Shown: positions 53,790 through 64,000 of the stretch, one piece after another
How the letters are laid out: every line of letters begins with the position of its first letter
How positions within the stretch are numbered: the stretch's first letter is position 1
Source: Litomosoides sigmodontis
Taxonomy: Eukaryota; Nematoda; Chromadorea; Rhabditida; Onchocercidae
Direction: 5' to 3'
Length of the DNA: 64,000 bases
NCBI GenBank assembly: GCA_963070105.1
Contig: OY718807.1
Span: 186,001-250,000 of the forward strand
Position numbers and translations under genes: made by a program
The notes under the pieces: generated by a model
The model's input: the letters and a program-made list of their open reading frames with translations, nothing else
What the model was told of the DNA's origin: nothing
Database searches by the model: none

Positions 53790-54101
53790 CCAATTACGTC
53801 AACTCTGTGACTGGTGTCCGCTGTCCGCTGAACTGTGTGCTTTGAAAAACCAATTTCAACAAACCGTTGAATCAAAGTTTCATAAGGCTGGGCCGCGAGG
53901 AACCACACGGCATGTTCTATTCTAGAGCTGGTATTTTCAAAGACTGCACAGCGAGTTACTTTCTGCGTGGGTATGTACGTTGGATAACCCGGGCGAGGAA
54001 AATGTCCGAGATCTTTCAGTGATTTCAATCCGACGCCACGAGAATGAAATGTACATGAAGAGAATAAGGCACACGCGAGGTACGCGTATTAAGATTAATT
54101 A
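53790..54101. promoter_or_regulatory. Divergent promoter region between PPIL3 and the phosphatase gene
   Basis: The two ATGs lie head-to-head and only 312 bp apart, so both promoters must fit here unless trans-splicing hides distal ones. No clear TATA box is seen. An open frame on the minus strand across it (54028-53708) has no family features. Confidence 0.55.
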
Positions 54102-56553
54102 ATGGATGAAAAGCAAATTGCTGAAATAAATCATCGTCTCCGCTCCCATCATAAGGGTGTTCCTCCATCTTATAAGCTACCTGTGATTTCGCGCACACCT
54201 AACTCCTTTTTCAGCGGTGTGTCAGAATTTCAGTTCCTTCTTCTCGAGGTTAAGGAATACCTTAATTCTGAAAGTATTTTTCGCTCCTCGTTACTGATAC
54301 TGGAATATTTGCCTGTGAATAATGGCTTGATTGATATCAGTTAATTTTGTTTTATATTAGTTTCATGTGAGCAGCAATTCTGCTTGTTCACACCGTTCCA
54401 CCTCTTCCATCCCTTGCTTCTTTCTAGAAGCAACAGAAAAGTGTCACTGATTTCACTGTTAGAATGACATCACAGCTGATTTAGTACAATGTCGATCTCC
54501 TATCTTTTGTTCTTATGGTTCCGTTTACACAAAATCTAAACCAAACAAGATGAATTTGTTTTCCTTTTTCAGGTTAAAGGCTATTTGTAATAACTGACTG
54601 CAAAGCGATTAAAACACGCTATCTGGGTGGTATGTGAGGCTTGCAAGGGCTATCCCACGGAACTATATTGTGTGATGTTTGCTCCAAAATTGTACGACGT
54701 TTCAGAAGTTCGACCTTATCTTTACTTAAGTGGTTTTGGCTGTATTACGGAGAAGGTTAGATTTTGTTCGTGAATCACCAGAAACGAATCATTTAGCAGT
54801 TTATGGATTTCCAACGAATTCATTTAATCAGACATATCACATTTTAGGACGACTTGAATGCTTCATTTGTTTCATCAAAAAGTTGTCCTACATTACATAA
54901 TTAGGCTTTTTTTGGGTGGGATACAAAAAGGAATGGATTGTATAAATCACCGTGATGTATTCAGGGTAAAAGAAGAGGTAAATAATTGGTCTGTGCAACA
55001 ACTGAAAAAAGGTTGTGATCGTACTATGATTCAAATTGAAATTTAGGGTAGTGTGGGACAAAAGAATAACAATATAAAAAATTTTAAAGTATGAATGAAA
55101 ATTATCATTAAGATTTTTTATTAGGTGGGTGAGAGTTTTTTTTTTGTTTTTTAAACCTGTTTAAAATATAAATGGACAAACAGCGAGTTTTGCAATGACT
55201 AAAGCTTTTTAAATTTTTACTAATTCGAATTTTAATTTTGTGAAAAAAGTATTTTAAGCTTTTTATAAAAAACATATTTTGTGTCTTGTGAATCCGTAAT
55301 TGTAGTTATTTCTGTGAGGCTGCGTACTTTTCTTCGGCAATGGATTTTGTCTGCATTATATGTTAGCATTGCGTGACATATTTAAAGTTGTAGACTGCAT
55401 CATGATTTAATAAGATGTGAGGAGTCGTGATGTAACTAACTAGAAACTTTCGGTCGTAAACCGACGTGCTTAAAAAATGGAGATTCACAAAAATTGGAAG
55501 TGAAGTGAATAAGGAATTGTAAGTGACCAAAAAGACTTTTAAGAATGTATTTGGCGTCAATCACAGCTACTTAGAAAATGCATTTATAATTTGAAAAATG
55601 TATATTTTTAAAGCAGTGTACTAATCAATATACTAGTGAGGAGCAATTTCTTTGCTAATTGACTAATTGCTATCTTTTTTAATCTTTTATAAGTTCTGAT
55701 TAATATTTTACCGTAGATTCACTCCAGAAACTGCGAGATCTTGGGATAACACACATAATTGATGCTACTAATCTTCCGAATAATCCGCATTATGAAGGAA
55801 TTGAATATTTGCACATTATGGTCGATGATTCATTGACTGCGAATCTTATCCCTCACTTTGGCAATGCTGCGCAGTTTATTCGGAATGCACAGAAGAAGGT
55901 GTTAGAATATGATTTTCAATCGTAGCGTATTTCTCGGATTTTACAATAATTGATATCGATATTTAATTTTATCATTTACTGATTGTTTGGAGAAGTGTAA
56001 GGATAGCAACGTTGTGCTTCAGAGACACAGGGGACACATTTGTGAGAAAGTGTTACCACTTCATATATTTCGATGACTGAAACTGAGTTCATTTACATTA
56101 AGCATGATTATTAAGAAGTCATAAAAGTTCAAGCGGGAAACAGCGAATGGAGTAACTCTCATGTTTCCAGTGGGTAAAATACACGCAAGATTTAAGAAAG
56201 AGAACTTTTAATTGCAATCGAGAAAGAATATGAATTTTTTTTTGCAGAGCGGAAAGGCATTAATTTATTGTGCAGCCGGGATCAGCCGTTCTTCGTCGCT
56301 ATGCATAATGTCTTTGGTACTTAACGAAGGATTAAGTCTGAGAGAGGCATATTATGACGTATTAGATAAAAGACCATTTATATCACCAAATATGACATTT
56401 TGGCGACAGATGATCGAATATGAATGTAAAGAACGAGGTCAAAATACGGTAGAACTACTCAGGGGAATGGCACGACCTATTCCGGATGTATATATTAAAA
56501 AAGTGAAATCTAATGTCATAGTTGCAATGGATAAGACGAAGCAAATGTCTTAA
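54102..56553 (+). CDS. Dual-specificity protein phosphatase, DUSP14-like
   Basis: Four exons: 54102-54216, 54706-54755, 55728-55898, 56248-56553. They total 642 bp (213 aa; DUSP14 is 198), all in phase. The start gives MDEKQIAEINHRLRSHHKG. The fold follows the DUSP14/18/21 group: EVRPYLYLSGFGCITEK (residues about 38-55), GITHIIDATNLPNNPHYEGI, an Asp pair (VDDS, 88-89) that can supply the general acid, then the P-loop YCAAGISRS (Cys 120, Arg 126) and the family's DVLDKRPFISPNMTFWRQMI and PIPDVYIKK near the end. These are small MAP-kinase phosphatases without a kinase-docking domain. The oddity is Tyr instead of the usual His just before the catalytic Cys. The third exon start at 55728 was chosen because it alone keeps phase. 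Confidence 0.92.
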
Positions 56554-58337
56554 GAAACATCTGTTGAAGATAGTAGCAGATGCCGTCATTTACAGTATGT
56601 TATCAACACTATACGGTCATTAGAAATTAACAGTATTCACTACAAAGGATAGCATTGGTTATTATACTGAATATTATACCGAATGTGGCTAAATCAAAAT
56701 TAATATGGCAGCATTGGCGGATGAATGTTTTTTGTGGTTTGTGAAAAAAGTATTAGATAATTCCAGAATCATTTTTAAATCTAGTTCATTTCTTTAGACT
56801 CAATAAGTTACTGATCCAGTAAATGGTAGGACATTCAAACTTTCGTGTTTCAGTTAGGGTAAGTTTTACTTCAAAATAAGTTTAAAATAATATTGCGATC
56901 TGTAATCCAATCCACTTTTCACCGCAGGTTTGAATTAAGTAGTTGCAGCATTGGCAAATGAAAGATGTGAGTCATGCCGCTGTTTTTCTGCTTTTCATTG
57001 AAGTTAAATGTGATTTGAAACGTGCTGAAAATACATCGATATATCTTTTTAATTCGAGTTCGTTTTTTTGCAAAAATGTCATGCGAAATTGCAATTTAGC
57101 ATAGCTATTGCTTCTATTAGTGGTGAACACGCATCCGGTAACAGCTAGTTTCACCTGTTTTCGAAAATGTTAATGCGAACTTCATATTTTATGGGAATCA
57201 TGACGATTTCCTATAATTAACTTGGAAAAGGGAGTTCAGAGAAATGAGCTAGATGGTAAATGTGCAGAATGGCCTCCTCCAGAGAGAATTATATTAGCTG
57301 CAGTTTAGGTATAATTCTTGTGAACATCCTTTAATTCTTGAAAAATCGACTACGAACGTCAAATTTTTTAATCTAATATGCCAATCCCTTAACCTCTTAT
57401 AAAAGGTTGGCATATTGGGTTAAATATTACTGTTAAATTATGATGCAAAGGAAGAGATTATTATCAATCAAGTTATTTTTCGGAAACTAACAGCTTTTTA
57501 GAAGAATTTTAGAATTAATTTTTATAAACTTCGATAATTTCTGTGTCCGGGTTTCGGACTCAAATTATCTTCCGGGCAGTAATGGCGTTCGTATTGAGAC
57601 ATGATGTTCATTAGCTTACTCGTTTGTCTATGGCAGACCTTAGCCGATGCTGGCAAGGAATAAGTCGACATGCCTCGATGTCATATTTCATGTTTGAACT
57701 TTGATAGCTTGGCATGAAAGTGAAGCTGATTGTTGTTGTTGTTTTCCCAAGGCAAAGATAGTAGCTCTGAGATGTCTCTGTACATTGAAAATTCTCTCTT
57801 GGACTTCTTCGTTACATCCTAATGTTCCGAAATGTTTTCGAAGAGGGTCGCAAGAAAAAATTCTGATTTGTCGTCGTTTACGATCCTCTTCAAAGAAGCA
57901 ATGAGAGGAGTAATGCTTGGAGTTAAAATTTAGTGTAGGAAATGTACTTTGCACTGCACTATACATTCACTAAATATGGGAAGTAAGGTAAGGGAAGCAG
58001 AGCAAAATTGTTTGAGGAGAAAGAAATTTCTTTTCTGTTAAATCAAACGTGTAGAGAGGGAGAGGGAGCGGAAGAGAAGATACGAGCAAACTTTTTTAAA
58101 TGTTCTCCCATCGGTATTTCTCTGCAGTGATCATATTTATTCAGGAAATAGAAGTTAAAGTAACAAGGGAACACATGACGACGATGTGCACTTTGTAGCG
58201 GCGACAGTCGCATTCCTTATTTTAGTGAAATTGAATGGAAATGAGTGCCTCTGTGGATAAAATTTAAGATATGTCCTGTACACAGACTTTCCTCGGAAGG
58301 CTATTTTATCTTAAAGAAGTTCACTTGTGCAGATATT
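56554..58337. other. Intergenic region after the phosphatase gene
   Basis: No gene recognised. It holds the phosphatase 3' UTR. A 42-nt inverted repeat (AATATGCCAA with TTGGCATATT) lies at 57375-57416. Small open frames at 57688-57966 overlap on both strands and show no motif. Confidence 0.5.
57375..57416. other. Short inverted repeat (10-bp arms)
   Basis: Arms AATATGCCAA and TTGGCATATT pair perfectly around 22 nt. The inner ACCT/AGGT can extend the stem. It is too short to assign a role. Confidence 0.6.
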
Positions 58338-59027
58338 GTCGGGGAAGCCGAGAGAGACTTAACTTTATAACATTTCACCATTTAATCAGCACGACAGTGG
58401 ACCGTCATATTGTGTACCTTACAATCGGTTTCCACGTCTTATCAAAGGCGATCGCTCACGTCACTCACAAGCTTTTCTGGCAGTTAACTAATTTCACAAT
58501 AGTGTGTCTCCCCTCCTGCTAACAAAGCAACATTCACCTCAACCATAAATCCCCCGCGCTCCGCACAATCTCGATCCACCATGACTTCATCGTTTGAATG
58601 TAACGAGCTTACTTAACCATCACTGTGTGCTGTAACTTACTTCCTTATGGTAAGCTTAAGCACACCCACACACGACGGTGTGCGTGTATGCGCGACCAAA
58701 CTGACTTCACCTCATTCATCACGTAATCCCACTTACAGCGCTCGTCCGCTTTATCCATTTTTGGCTGACACTTTCTCAATCTCAACTACTCCTTCGTGAC
58801 AGCGACGCTGCACGTGCTGAACCTCATGGAGAGGAGCAACCGACTGCTTCCTCTTCTTCCTGCAGCAGTCCTCTTGTTGTACCTCGCACGAGCTGCGAAT
58901 TCGCAATCCTCAATTACTCTCCCTTTGCTTACTGTTCTCTCACTTAATTCCCAACCAAAAACCTTCAGACAAATCTTCGCTAAGCACTACAAAGCGCGCA
59001 ACTAATCGAAACCAAACCTTCACAACA
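58338..59027 (+). repeat. Long inverted repeat, copy 2 (about 0.69 kb)
   Basis: This copy matches the reverse complement of 13317-14010. It ends at the CTTCACAACA junction, about 600 bp upstream of the tra-3 start codon. No target-site duplication or terminal repeat could be made out at the edges. Confidence 0.93.
58826..59005 (+). CDS. Possible 59-aa secreted peptide inside repeat copy 2
   Basis: Same frame as in copy 1: a basic start, a leucine-rich core and an AANSQ segment typical of a signal-peptide cleavage region, ending KHYKARN and TAA. It differs from copy 1 at two residues (Ala here, Thr there). No splice sites are needed. I recognise no homologue, and the strand and position also suit non-coding promoter DNA of tra-3. 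Confidence 0.25.
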   Translation: MERSNRLLPLLPAAVLLLYLARAANSQSSITLPLLTVLSLNSQPKTFRQIFAKHYKARN

Positions 59028-59100
59028 TATATCGAAACAAATGCTGCGGTAGTATCTTCCTTCTTCTCGACGACCACAACAGGAAAACTCGGAGCTCGAA

Positions 59101-59127
59101 GGGGGAGGGGGAGGGGTGGTACTGGGC
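59101..59127 (+). other. G-rich tract with quadruplex potential
   Basis: Runs of 5, 5, 4 and 3 G with loops of 1, 1 and about 7 bases. It lies some 510 bp upstream of the tra-3 start codon on the coding strand. Confidence 0.6.
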
Positions 59128-59372
59128 AATATTCTAGTGTTCACATCTATAACCGAAGTCGCAAAGAAATTAAGAGATACGTAAAAAGGAGAGGAAATGA
59201 AGAAAAACTATCGATTTAAAATTTTTCTGTTCATTGGCCTTTTCTGTACAAACCAATCATTCACACACAAATGAATACTTATGGTGCACATACCTGTTTC
59301 GCTGTAGTATTTATGCACGGCAGTCTACAGACACGCATTTAATGTCGCTTTTGGTTGTGCTGATGATGGTGT

Positions 59373-59556
59373 TAGTAGTAGCAGTAGCAGTAGCAGTAGC
59401 AGTAGCAGTAGCAGTAGCAGTAGCAGTAGCAGTAGCAGTAGCAGTAGCAGTAGCAGTAGCAGTAGCAGTAGCAGTAGTAGCAGTAGCAGTAGTAGCAGTA
59501 GCAGTAGCAGTAGCAGTAGTGGTAGTAGCACTGGCAGCAGCAGTAGTAGTGTAGTG
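59373..59556. repeat. (AGTAGC)n microsatellite upstream of tra-3
   Basis: About 180 bp of AGT/AGC trinucleotide units, mostly as an AGTAGC hexamer and imperfect toward the right end. It ends about 80 bp before the tra-3 ATG. Its six open frames are pure Val-Ala, Leu or Cys-Tyr repeats and are not genes. Confidence 0.95.
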
Positions 59557-59634
59557 ATTGTTGTCGTCCGCTATATGTCATTTACCATTTATTAGGGATC
59601 AGCGTGCAGTGACTGCCACGTTGACGTTGCGGTT

Positions 59635-62600
59635 ATGGGGAAAAGATATTTTCATGCACAAAACTATCGACGTCTAAAAGCAGAATGTATTCGAAGAAAA
59701 CAGCTTTTTGTCGATGTGCAATTTCCGCCCACTAACGATTCTCTGTTTCTGAAACCGGCTAATCCGGAAATTGATATTATATGGAAACGACCAGGTGTAA
59801 GTACTTGCTTGCAATCTCAAACATCACTTTTCAATCACTCTTATTTTCAGCATGCATAATTAGTTCAAACTCCAACTCTTGAAATTCAATTGGTAGTCGG
59901 TCGTTATTAAGTGTTCCAGCGGTTTGACAAATCAAGTTCAAGTTTGACAGTTTTGAAAAATCAAGTTTGACAAGCAAAACCTTTGTGGGCAAAGAGCACA
60001 ATCAGCTTTCGCTACAACCATCTCTCCATGATTCTTATTGCTCAGACTTTCATTTGATCGATCCAATCTACTTGTGGTTGCAATTTCAGTATGGCAGTAC
60101 GACCTAACATCTCCTCAATCTTCGCTCCTAAGCTTTATTCAATTAATTTGCTCTGTTCTCCCATGCAAGCTAGCACCGATGTCCTGCATCCCACATTCCC
60201 ACGTGTATTGCTCTCCTCTTTTCTGTCGACAGGAGCAAGTGAGAAGTCGCCGGCAAACTATCCAGCTTACTGTCCATTGAGCTCAGTAAGTGTCACGCAC
60301 ACACACTGCTTCAATAGTGAGGACGCGCAGAAAGGAAAAGTCTCTTTCAACACGACTCTTTCCGCTTCTGTCACGTTTGAAAGAAGGGAGTTCGTTGGTC
60401 ATTGTGAAGGGCCCTTCCCGACCCCACTTAGCAACGTGATGACTTTCCAGCCGTGCGCAAATAGTTCACTAAGCTTTATCATTTTTCTTTTCATCACTTC
60501 TGTCATCGCAGTCATTTCCTTCACCAAATAATTTCCTTTCAGCGAGAAGCGCAATTCGTTTGCCATTCCCGCGCTCCAACTGATTGCGTCATAATTTCGC
60601 AAAAGTTAACGATGTTCAACTAAACTAGCAATATCCCGCATGAGACCCCTCTCAAGCATGTAATGAGCGATAATGAAATGTGTGTATTTGGCCGATTCGT
60701 ACGCTGGCTGAAAACCTTTCCAGTAATTCGTGGTGTTATGCAATGGAAGTTGTTCTGTTACACTGCGGAATTTATTACCGTCCCACTAATTCGCCGTGAC
60801 ATAGCTTTCATCAGAGCATGCTACTATCACCTCATGCTCATTTTGAATTTCGACTGTGACTTGATTTTTTCAAAAAACCCTTCCGCTCTGCACACATCTC
60901 TGCATTAGCTGAAGAAATTCAGAGAACGGAAGAGGGAGATATGATTGAAACACGAAGAAATTCTCGGATCTCTTAATTTAAGCTTGCCTGTTCGTCTGCT
61001 TACGCTTCTGCGCCACGTGTTCTTCGGCGGCCTTTCCAGGGTTCTCATCACGAGCTGTACAGAGCGACGAGCATCATTCCTGTTAGTCGTGCGAGTATGA
61101 AACTGCATCCTTATATCTCCGTGCTTTAGGAGGACTGTCCGATATGACAGATAGTAGTTGAATGTGACTGATAGAGTCATCCATGTATTACTAGGCCACA
61201 CTCCATGCTCCGTGCTCAGGCTTCCCTACTGCTCAGGATGGAAATTGCAGGAGATTGTTGACAACCCGCAGTTGTTTGTGGAGGGTGCTGCGCCGAATGA
61301 TGTCACTCAAGGCATACTCGGTAACTGTTGGTTCGTATCTGCTTGTTCTGCGCTTACGCACAATCAAACACTGCTGCAAAAAGTTTGCTTTCGAACTTCT
61401 TTACCCAACAGTGAAAGTAGGAGTTGCCTGGAAGCAAAGCAAGCAAATGCTTAAACGGTTGTTGAATAGCTGGGCTGGTGACACTTTGCTAATTTGACGA
61501 ATGATTGTGAAGCAAATATATCGGAATAAATTCAGGTTGTGCCGGATGCAACTGAGCAAGAATGGACGGATAGCAACAAGTACTGTGGTATATTCCGCTT
61601 TCGCTTTTGGCGTTTCGATAAATGGATTGAAGTAGTTATCGATGACTTATTACCCACTCAAGATGGAAAGCTACTGTTCGCACGATCAAAATCGTCCAAT
61701 GAATTTTGGAGCGCTTTGCTCGAAAAAGCTTTCGCTAAGTTTGTTTTTTCTGTTTACAATAACGTCAGCAAATGAAGCACTTTCTCTGTGAGAGCAATTT
61801 AATCCCTCAAAAGAAGTGTTCTGCTGAATCAACCAACCGGCGATCCTCTCTTCCAACAACACTGCGCACTGCTTGTGATGAAACTTGAAATGCAACGCAT
61901 TAAGGACTTTCAAATGCTCCAGACAGGGATCAACAGAAATAAATCCAGTCTTCATCTGCTTCGTGATAGCGCCACTATAGCGGTCAGCAAACCTCCTCAC
62001 ACAAGGGCAGTTCGCAACTGTACCCTAAGACTTACACTTATTCCCTTTCTCGTTCTCCGAAAGCTCCTTGAATCACAGGCGACATCGTTCCTGAGAAACC
62101 TTCTGTTTTAGATTATACGGTTGCTACGAGAATTTGGTTGGTGGCCAGTTATCTGATGCATTGGAGGAGATATCAGGTGGTATAGCGGAGACAATCAATG
62201 TCCAGAAAGAGCTTCTGATGAGCGATCGCACTGATTCCTCTCGAAAACTGTTTCATGCGATCAAAAAAGCTTTTGATCAACGGGCACTCATCGTCGCTGC
62301 AATCGCTGTACGCTCAATGTATGATGATGATAATTGTGCTAAACGGCACTATCACTCTTATAAAAATGACAGGAACTGCTTCAAATTTACCGTATCGGTT
62401 TGAATCCCTTGCATACATTTACTCACCTGTAGAAACACAATGTACTGTAAGTCCTTCTCAACTAATTTTACTTGAGAAACTGTATCTACACAGGGTAAAA
62501 CACACCACATATTTTACGACTGATAAGTTGTGCAATGTTTCGAAAGCTGTACTGCAGAAGTGATTTTGTGAGAGGAATGCGAATCAGTGATTTTTTTTGC

Positions 62601-64000
62601 TGCAAGGTTACTGGAGAAGGAAGAAGTAGAAGTTTTCTTCTAATCTGATCAGACTGAACGCCAGAAGTTCCGAACGAATTGCCTAGAAATAGTAGGCGTA
62701 AGCTTCTTTGATAGTTTTAGTTCTCAGTTAAAGACTTCATAAAGAGCTCATAGAGACAGACATTTCAGAATTTGAAGTAGATATAAACGTTAGTCTAAGA
62801 TGATCGCTCTTCTACCACCTCTGAGGAAGGAGATTTCAGTCAACGACTTGTTGTCAATCGAAATCTGTTTGTTAAAAAAAGTACTGTGCAGAGCGTTGGA
62901 AGGCTTAAGTCCAATACGTTGGACTGTTGGAGCTCTTGAGATCATTATTTATTAAGGCTAAAAGTAAGGACGAAATTGAAGTAACTTTGGAATGTGGTCT
63001 TGTAAAAGGTCATGCATATGCAGTCACAGCAGTACGTTTCGTGGAACTGAATGCCGAGAGCCGTTCATTCTCATTTTTCACTACACAGGAGCGTCAGATG
63101 ATGATACGTCTACAGAATCCATGGGGCGAAAAGGAATGGAATGGACCTTGGTCGGACGGATCCCTAGAATGGGAACGAGTGAGGTTTTTCTGCTCTTTTA
63201 CAGCTGGACAGCTGCCAAATTCAGGTAGCACCATATGGTTGTAGAGTTCTGAATTTGTTTAGCAGAATTACTAGGAGAGGTCATCGACAGGCTTTTAAAT
63301 AACTTGAAAAGTCACTTTTTCAAAAGCTTGGATCTATTTCACTGTGATAAGAACGGAAAGGAAAATATTTCAGGTAACAGAGGCAGAAAAAAAGGAGCTC
63401 GGTATTACGGTTGAGGAAGATGGCGAATTTTGGTATCTTTTCTTTCAAATAATTCGGTTACTTGTTGGTCATCAGCTGTCAAAACCTTCTGGAAATGCTT
63501 GTAAGCAAGGAAGAACTTGCGCCAAAGCGTTCTTAGTTTATTGAAACTTCCCAAACTATTAATACACAGATTGCCAGCTTTGTAGGATGCCATGGAATGA
63601 ATTTACGCGTTATTTTACGGATTTTGGCGTATGCCAAATTTTTAATACTTCGTTGTTCGACATTGGCCCTAAATTTTATGAATGGAAATTCTTCGGTGAG
63701 TGGAAATCAAATGGAGCAAGACAGGGCGCGCTAAATGATCGAGCGGGTGGATGCATCAATTTTGCCGCAACATTCTGCTGCAATCCACAGGTTTCGATGT
63801 TTCCTTTAAGATCTTTTTCAAATTTATGAAAAAAGGAGAAATTTTAAGTGAAATTAAATGAGGAGGGTTGTTTAACCTAATATGATAATGAAATGTGGGA
63901 TAGATAGGTGCAGAATTATGCTTCGTTTAGTCAGATATACTATATTATGTCACGGAGAGTTCAATTCATGTGCTTTTATTTCAGAAGGATCATTTAAACT
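59635..64000 (+). CDS. tra-3: Calpain-5 type cysteine protease, TRA-3 orthologue (3' end outside window)
   Basis: Seven complete exons: 59635-59796, 61251-61382, 61536-61738, 62112-62307, 62957-63178, 63374-63432, 63586-63790. They give 393 in-phase codons. A possible eighth starts at 63985 and runs off the window. The N-terminus ([18 protein letters not shown], then [17 protein letters not shown]) is that of CAPN5/TRA-3, without the domain seen in classical calpains. The catalytic triad is intact: Cys 80 in [13 protein letters not shown], His 250 in LVKGHAYAV and Asn 285 in [17 protein letters not shown]. Domain III begins after [11 protein letters not shown] with [15 protein letters not shown]-3 is a calcium-dependent protease lacking EF hands that cleaves TRA-2A to promote female fate in C. 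elegans. Intron 1 is long (1454 bp). The eighth exon reads KDHLN, where the family usually has Y-x-F after NPQ, so that last join is doubtful. Confidence 0.93.

Larger units (their letters stand above)
59028..59634. promoter_or_regulatory. Proximal upstream region of tra-3
   Basis: This stretch between repeat copy 2 and the tra-3 ATG holds a G-rich tract at 59101-59127 and the long AGTAGC tract at 59373-59556. Transcription of tra-3 is likely to start here or in copy 2. No TATA box was assigned. Confidence 0.4.

Noticed and set aside
53708..54028. 106-aa minus-strand frame upstream of PPIL3
   Set aside because: It lies in the divergent promoter, overlaps PPIL3 exon 1 in another frame and has no recognisable family.
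59234..59581. Val-Ala, poly-Leu and Cys-Tyr open frames across the tra-3 upstream region
   Set aside because: They are translations of the AGTAGC microsatellite in different frames and carry no coding signal.
60091..60531. 146-aa plus-strand open frame inside tra-3 intron 1
   Set aside because: It lies between exons 1 and 2, which join perfectly without it, and it shows no calpain or other family feature.

Overview
This is eukaryotic nuclear DNA from a nematode, most likely a spirurid or filarial worm. The genes are AT-rich and cut into many exons of 50-400 bp. Introns begin GT and end mostly in TTTCAG or TTTTAG. The recognisable proteins resemble worm orthologues (UNC-97/PINCH, SMA-9/Schnurri, TRA-3/calpain-5). 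Two ATGs sit a few bases after a splice acceptor, as expected with spliced-leader trans-splicing. The species call is inference. No prokaryotic operon, CRISPR array, rRNA, tRNA or intact transposon was seen. All exon models were built by eye from splice sites, reading phase and family similarity. Every complete model sums to a whole number of codons.

Layout. 1-1672: no gene seen. 1673-6443 (-): GPR107/GPR108-type seven-membrane protein, 13 exons, 522 aa. 8145-11431 (-): UNC-97/PINCH with five LIM domains, 8 exons, 363 aa. 11.4-17.7 kb: gene-poor, holding copy 1 of a 0.69-kb repeat. 17728-20205 (+): LPGAT1-type acyltransferase, 8 exons, 396 aa. 20.2-24.0 kb: no gene seen. 23974-35319 (-): SMA-9/Schnurri, 25 exons, 1625 aa, glutamine-rich N-terminus and about ten zinc fingers. 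35.3-46.9 kb: repeat-rich, pyrimidine-rich desert upstream of sma-9. 46.9-51.2 kb (+): exon-like fragments of a possible unrecognised gene. 51505-53789 (-): PPIL3 cyclophilin followed closely by a RsfS/MALSU1 mitochondrial ribosome factor, probably an operon. 54102-56553 (+): DUSP14-like phosphatase, head-to-head with PPIL3. 58.3-59.0 kb: copy 2 of the repeat, inverted. 59635-end (+): calpain-5/TRA-3, cut by the window end.

How the genes relate. They do not form one pathway. In C. elegans UNC-97 acts in muscle attachment, SMA-9 is a nuclear cofactor in the Sma/Mab BMP pathway, and TRA-3 is a sex-determination protease. The oddest structural signal is the 0.69-kb repeat. Its two copies are about 98% identical by eye, lie 45 kb apart in inverted orientation, and each sits in the same orientation upstream of a different gene (unc-97 and tra-3). 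Each copy keeps an intact 59-codon frame that begins like a signal peptide. Other points of interest are a hairpin spanning the sma-9 stop codon, a second long hairpin near 36.1 kb, a Tyr in place of the usual His before the phosphatase catalytic Cys, and a RsfS frame that runs back into the PPIL3 coding exon.
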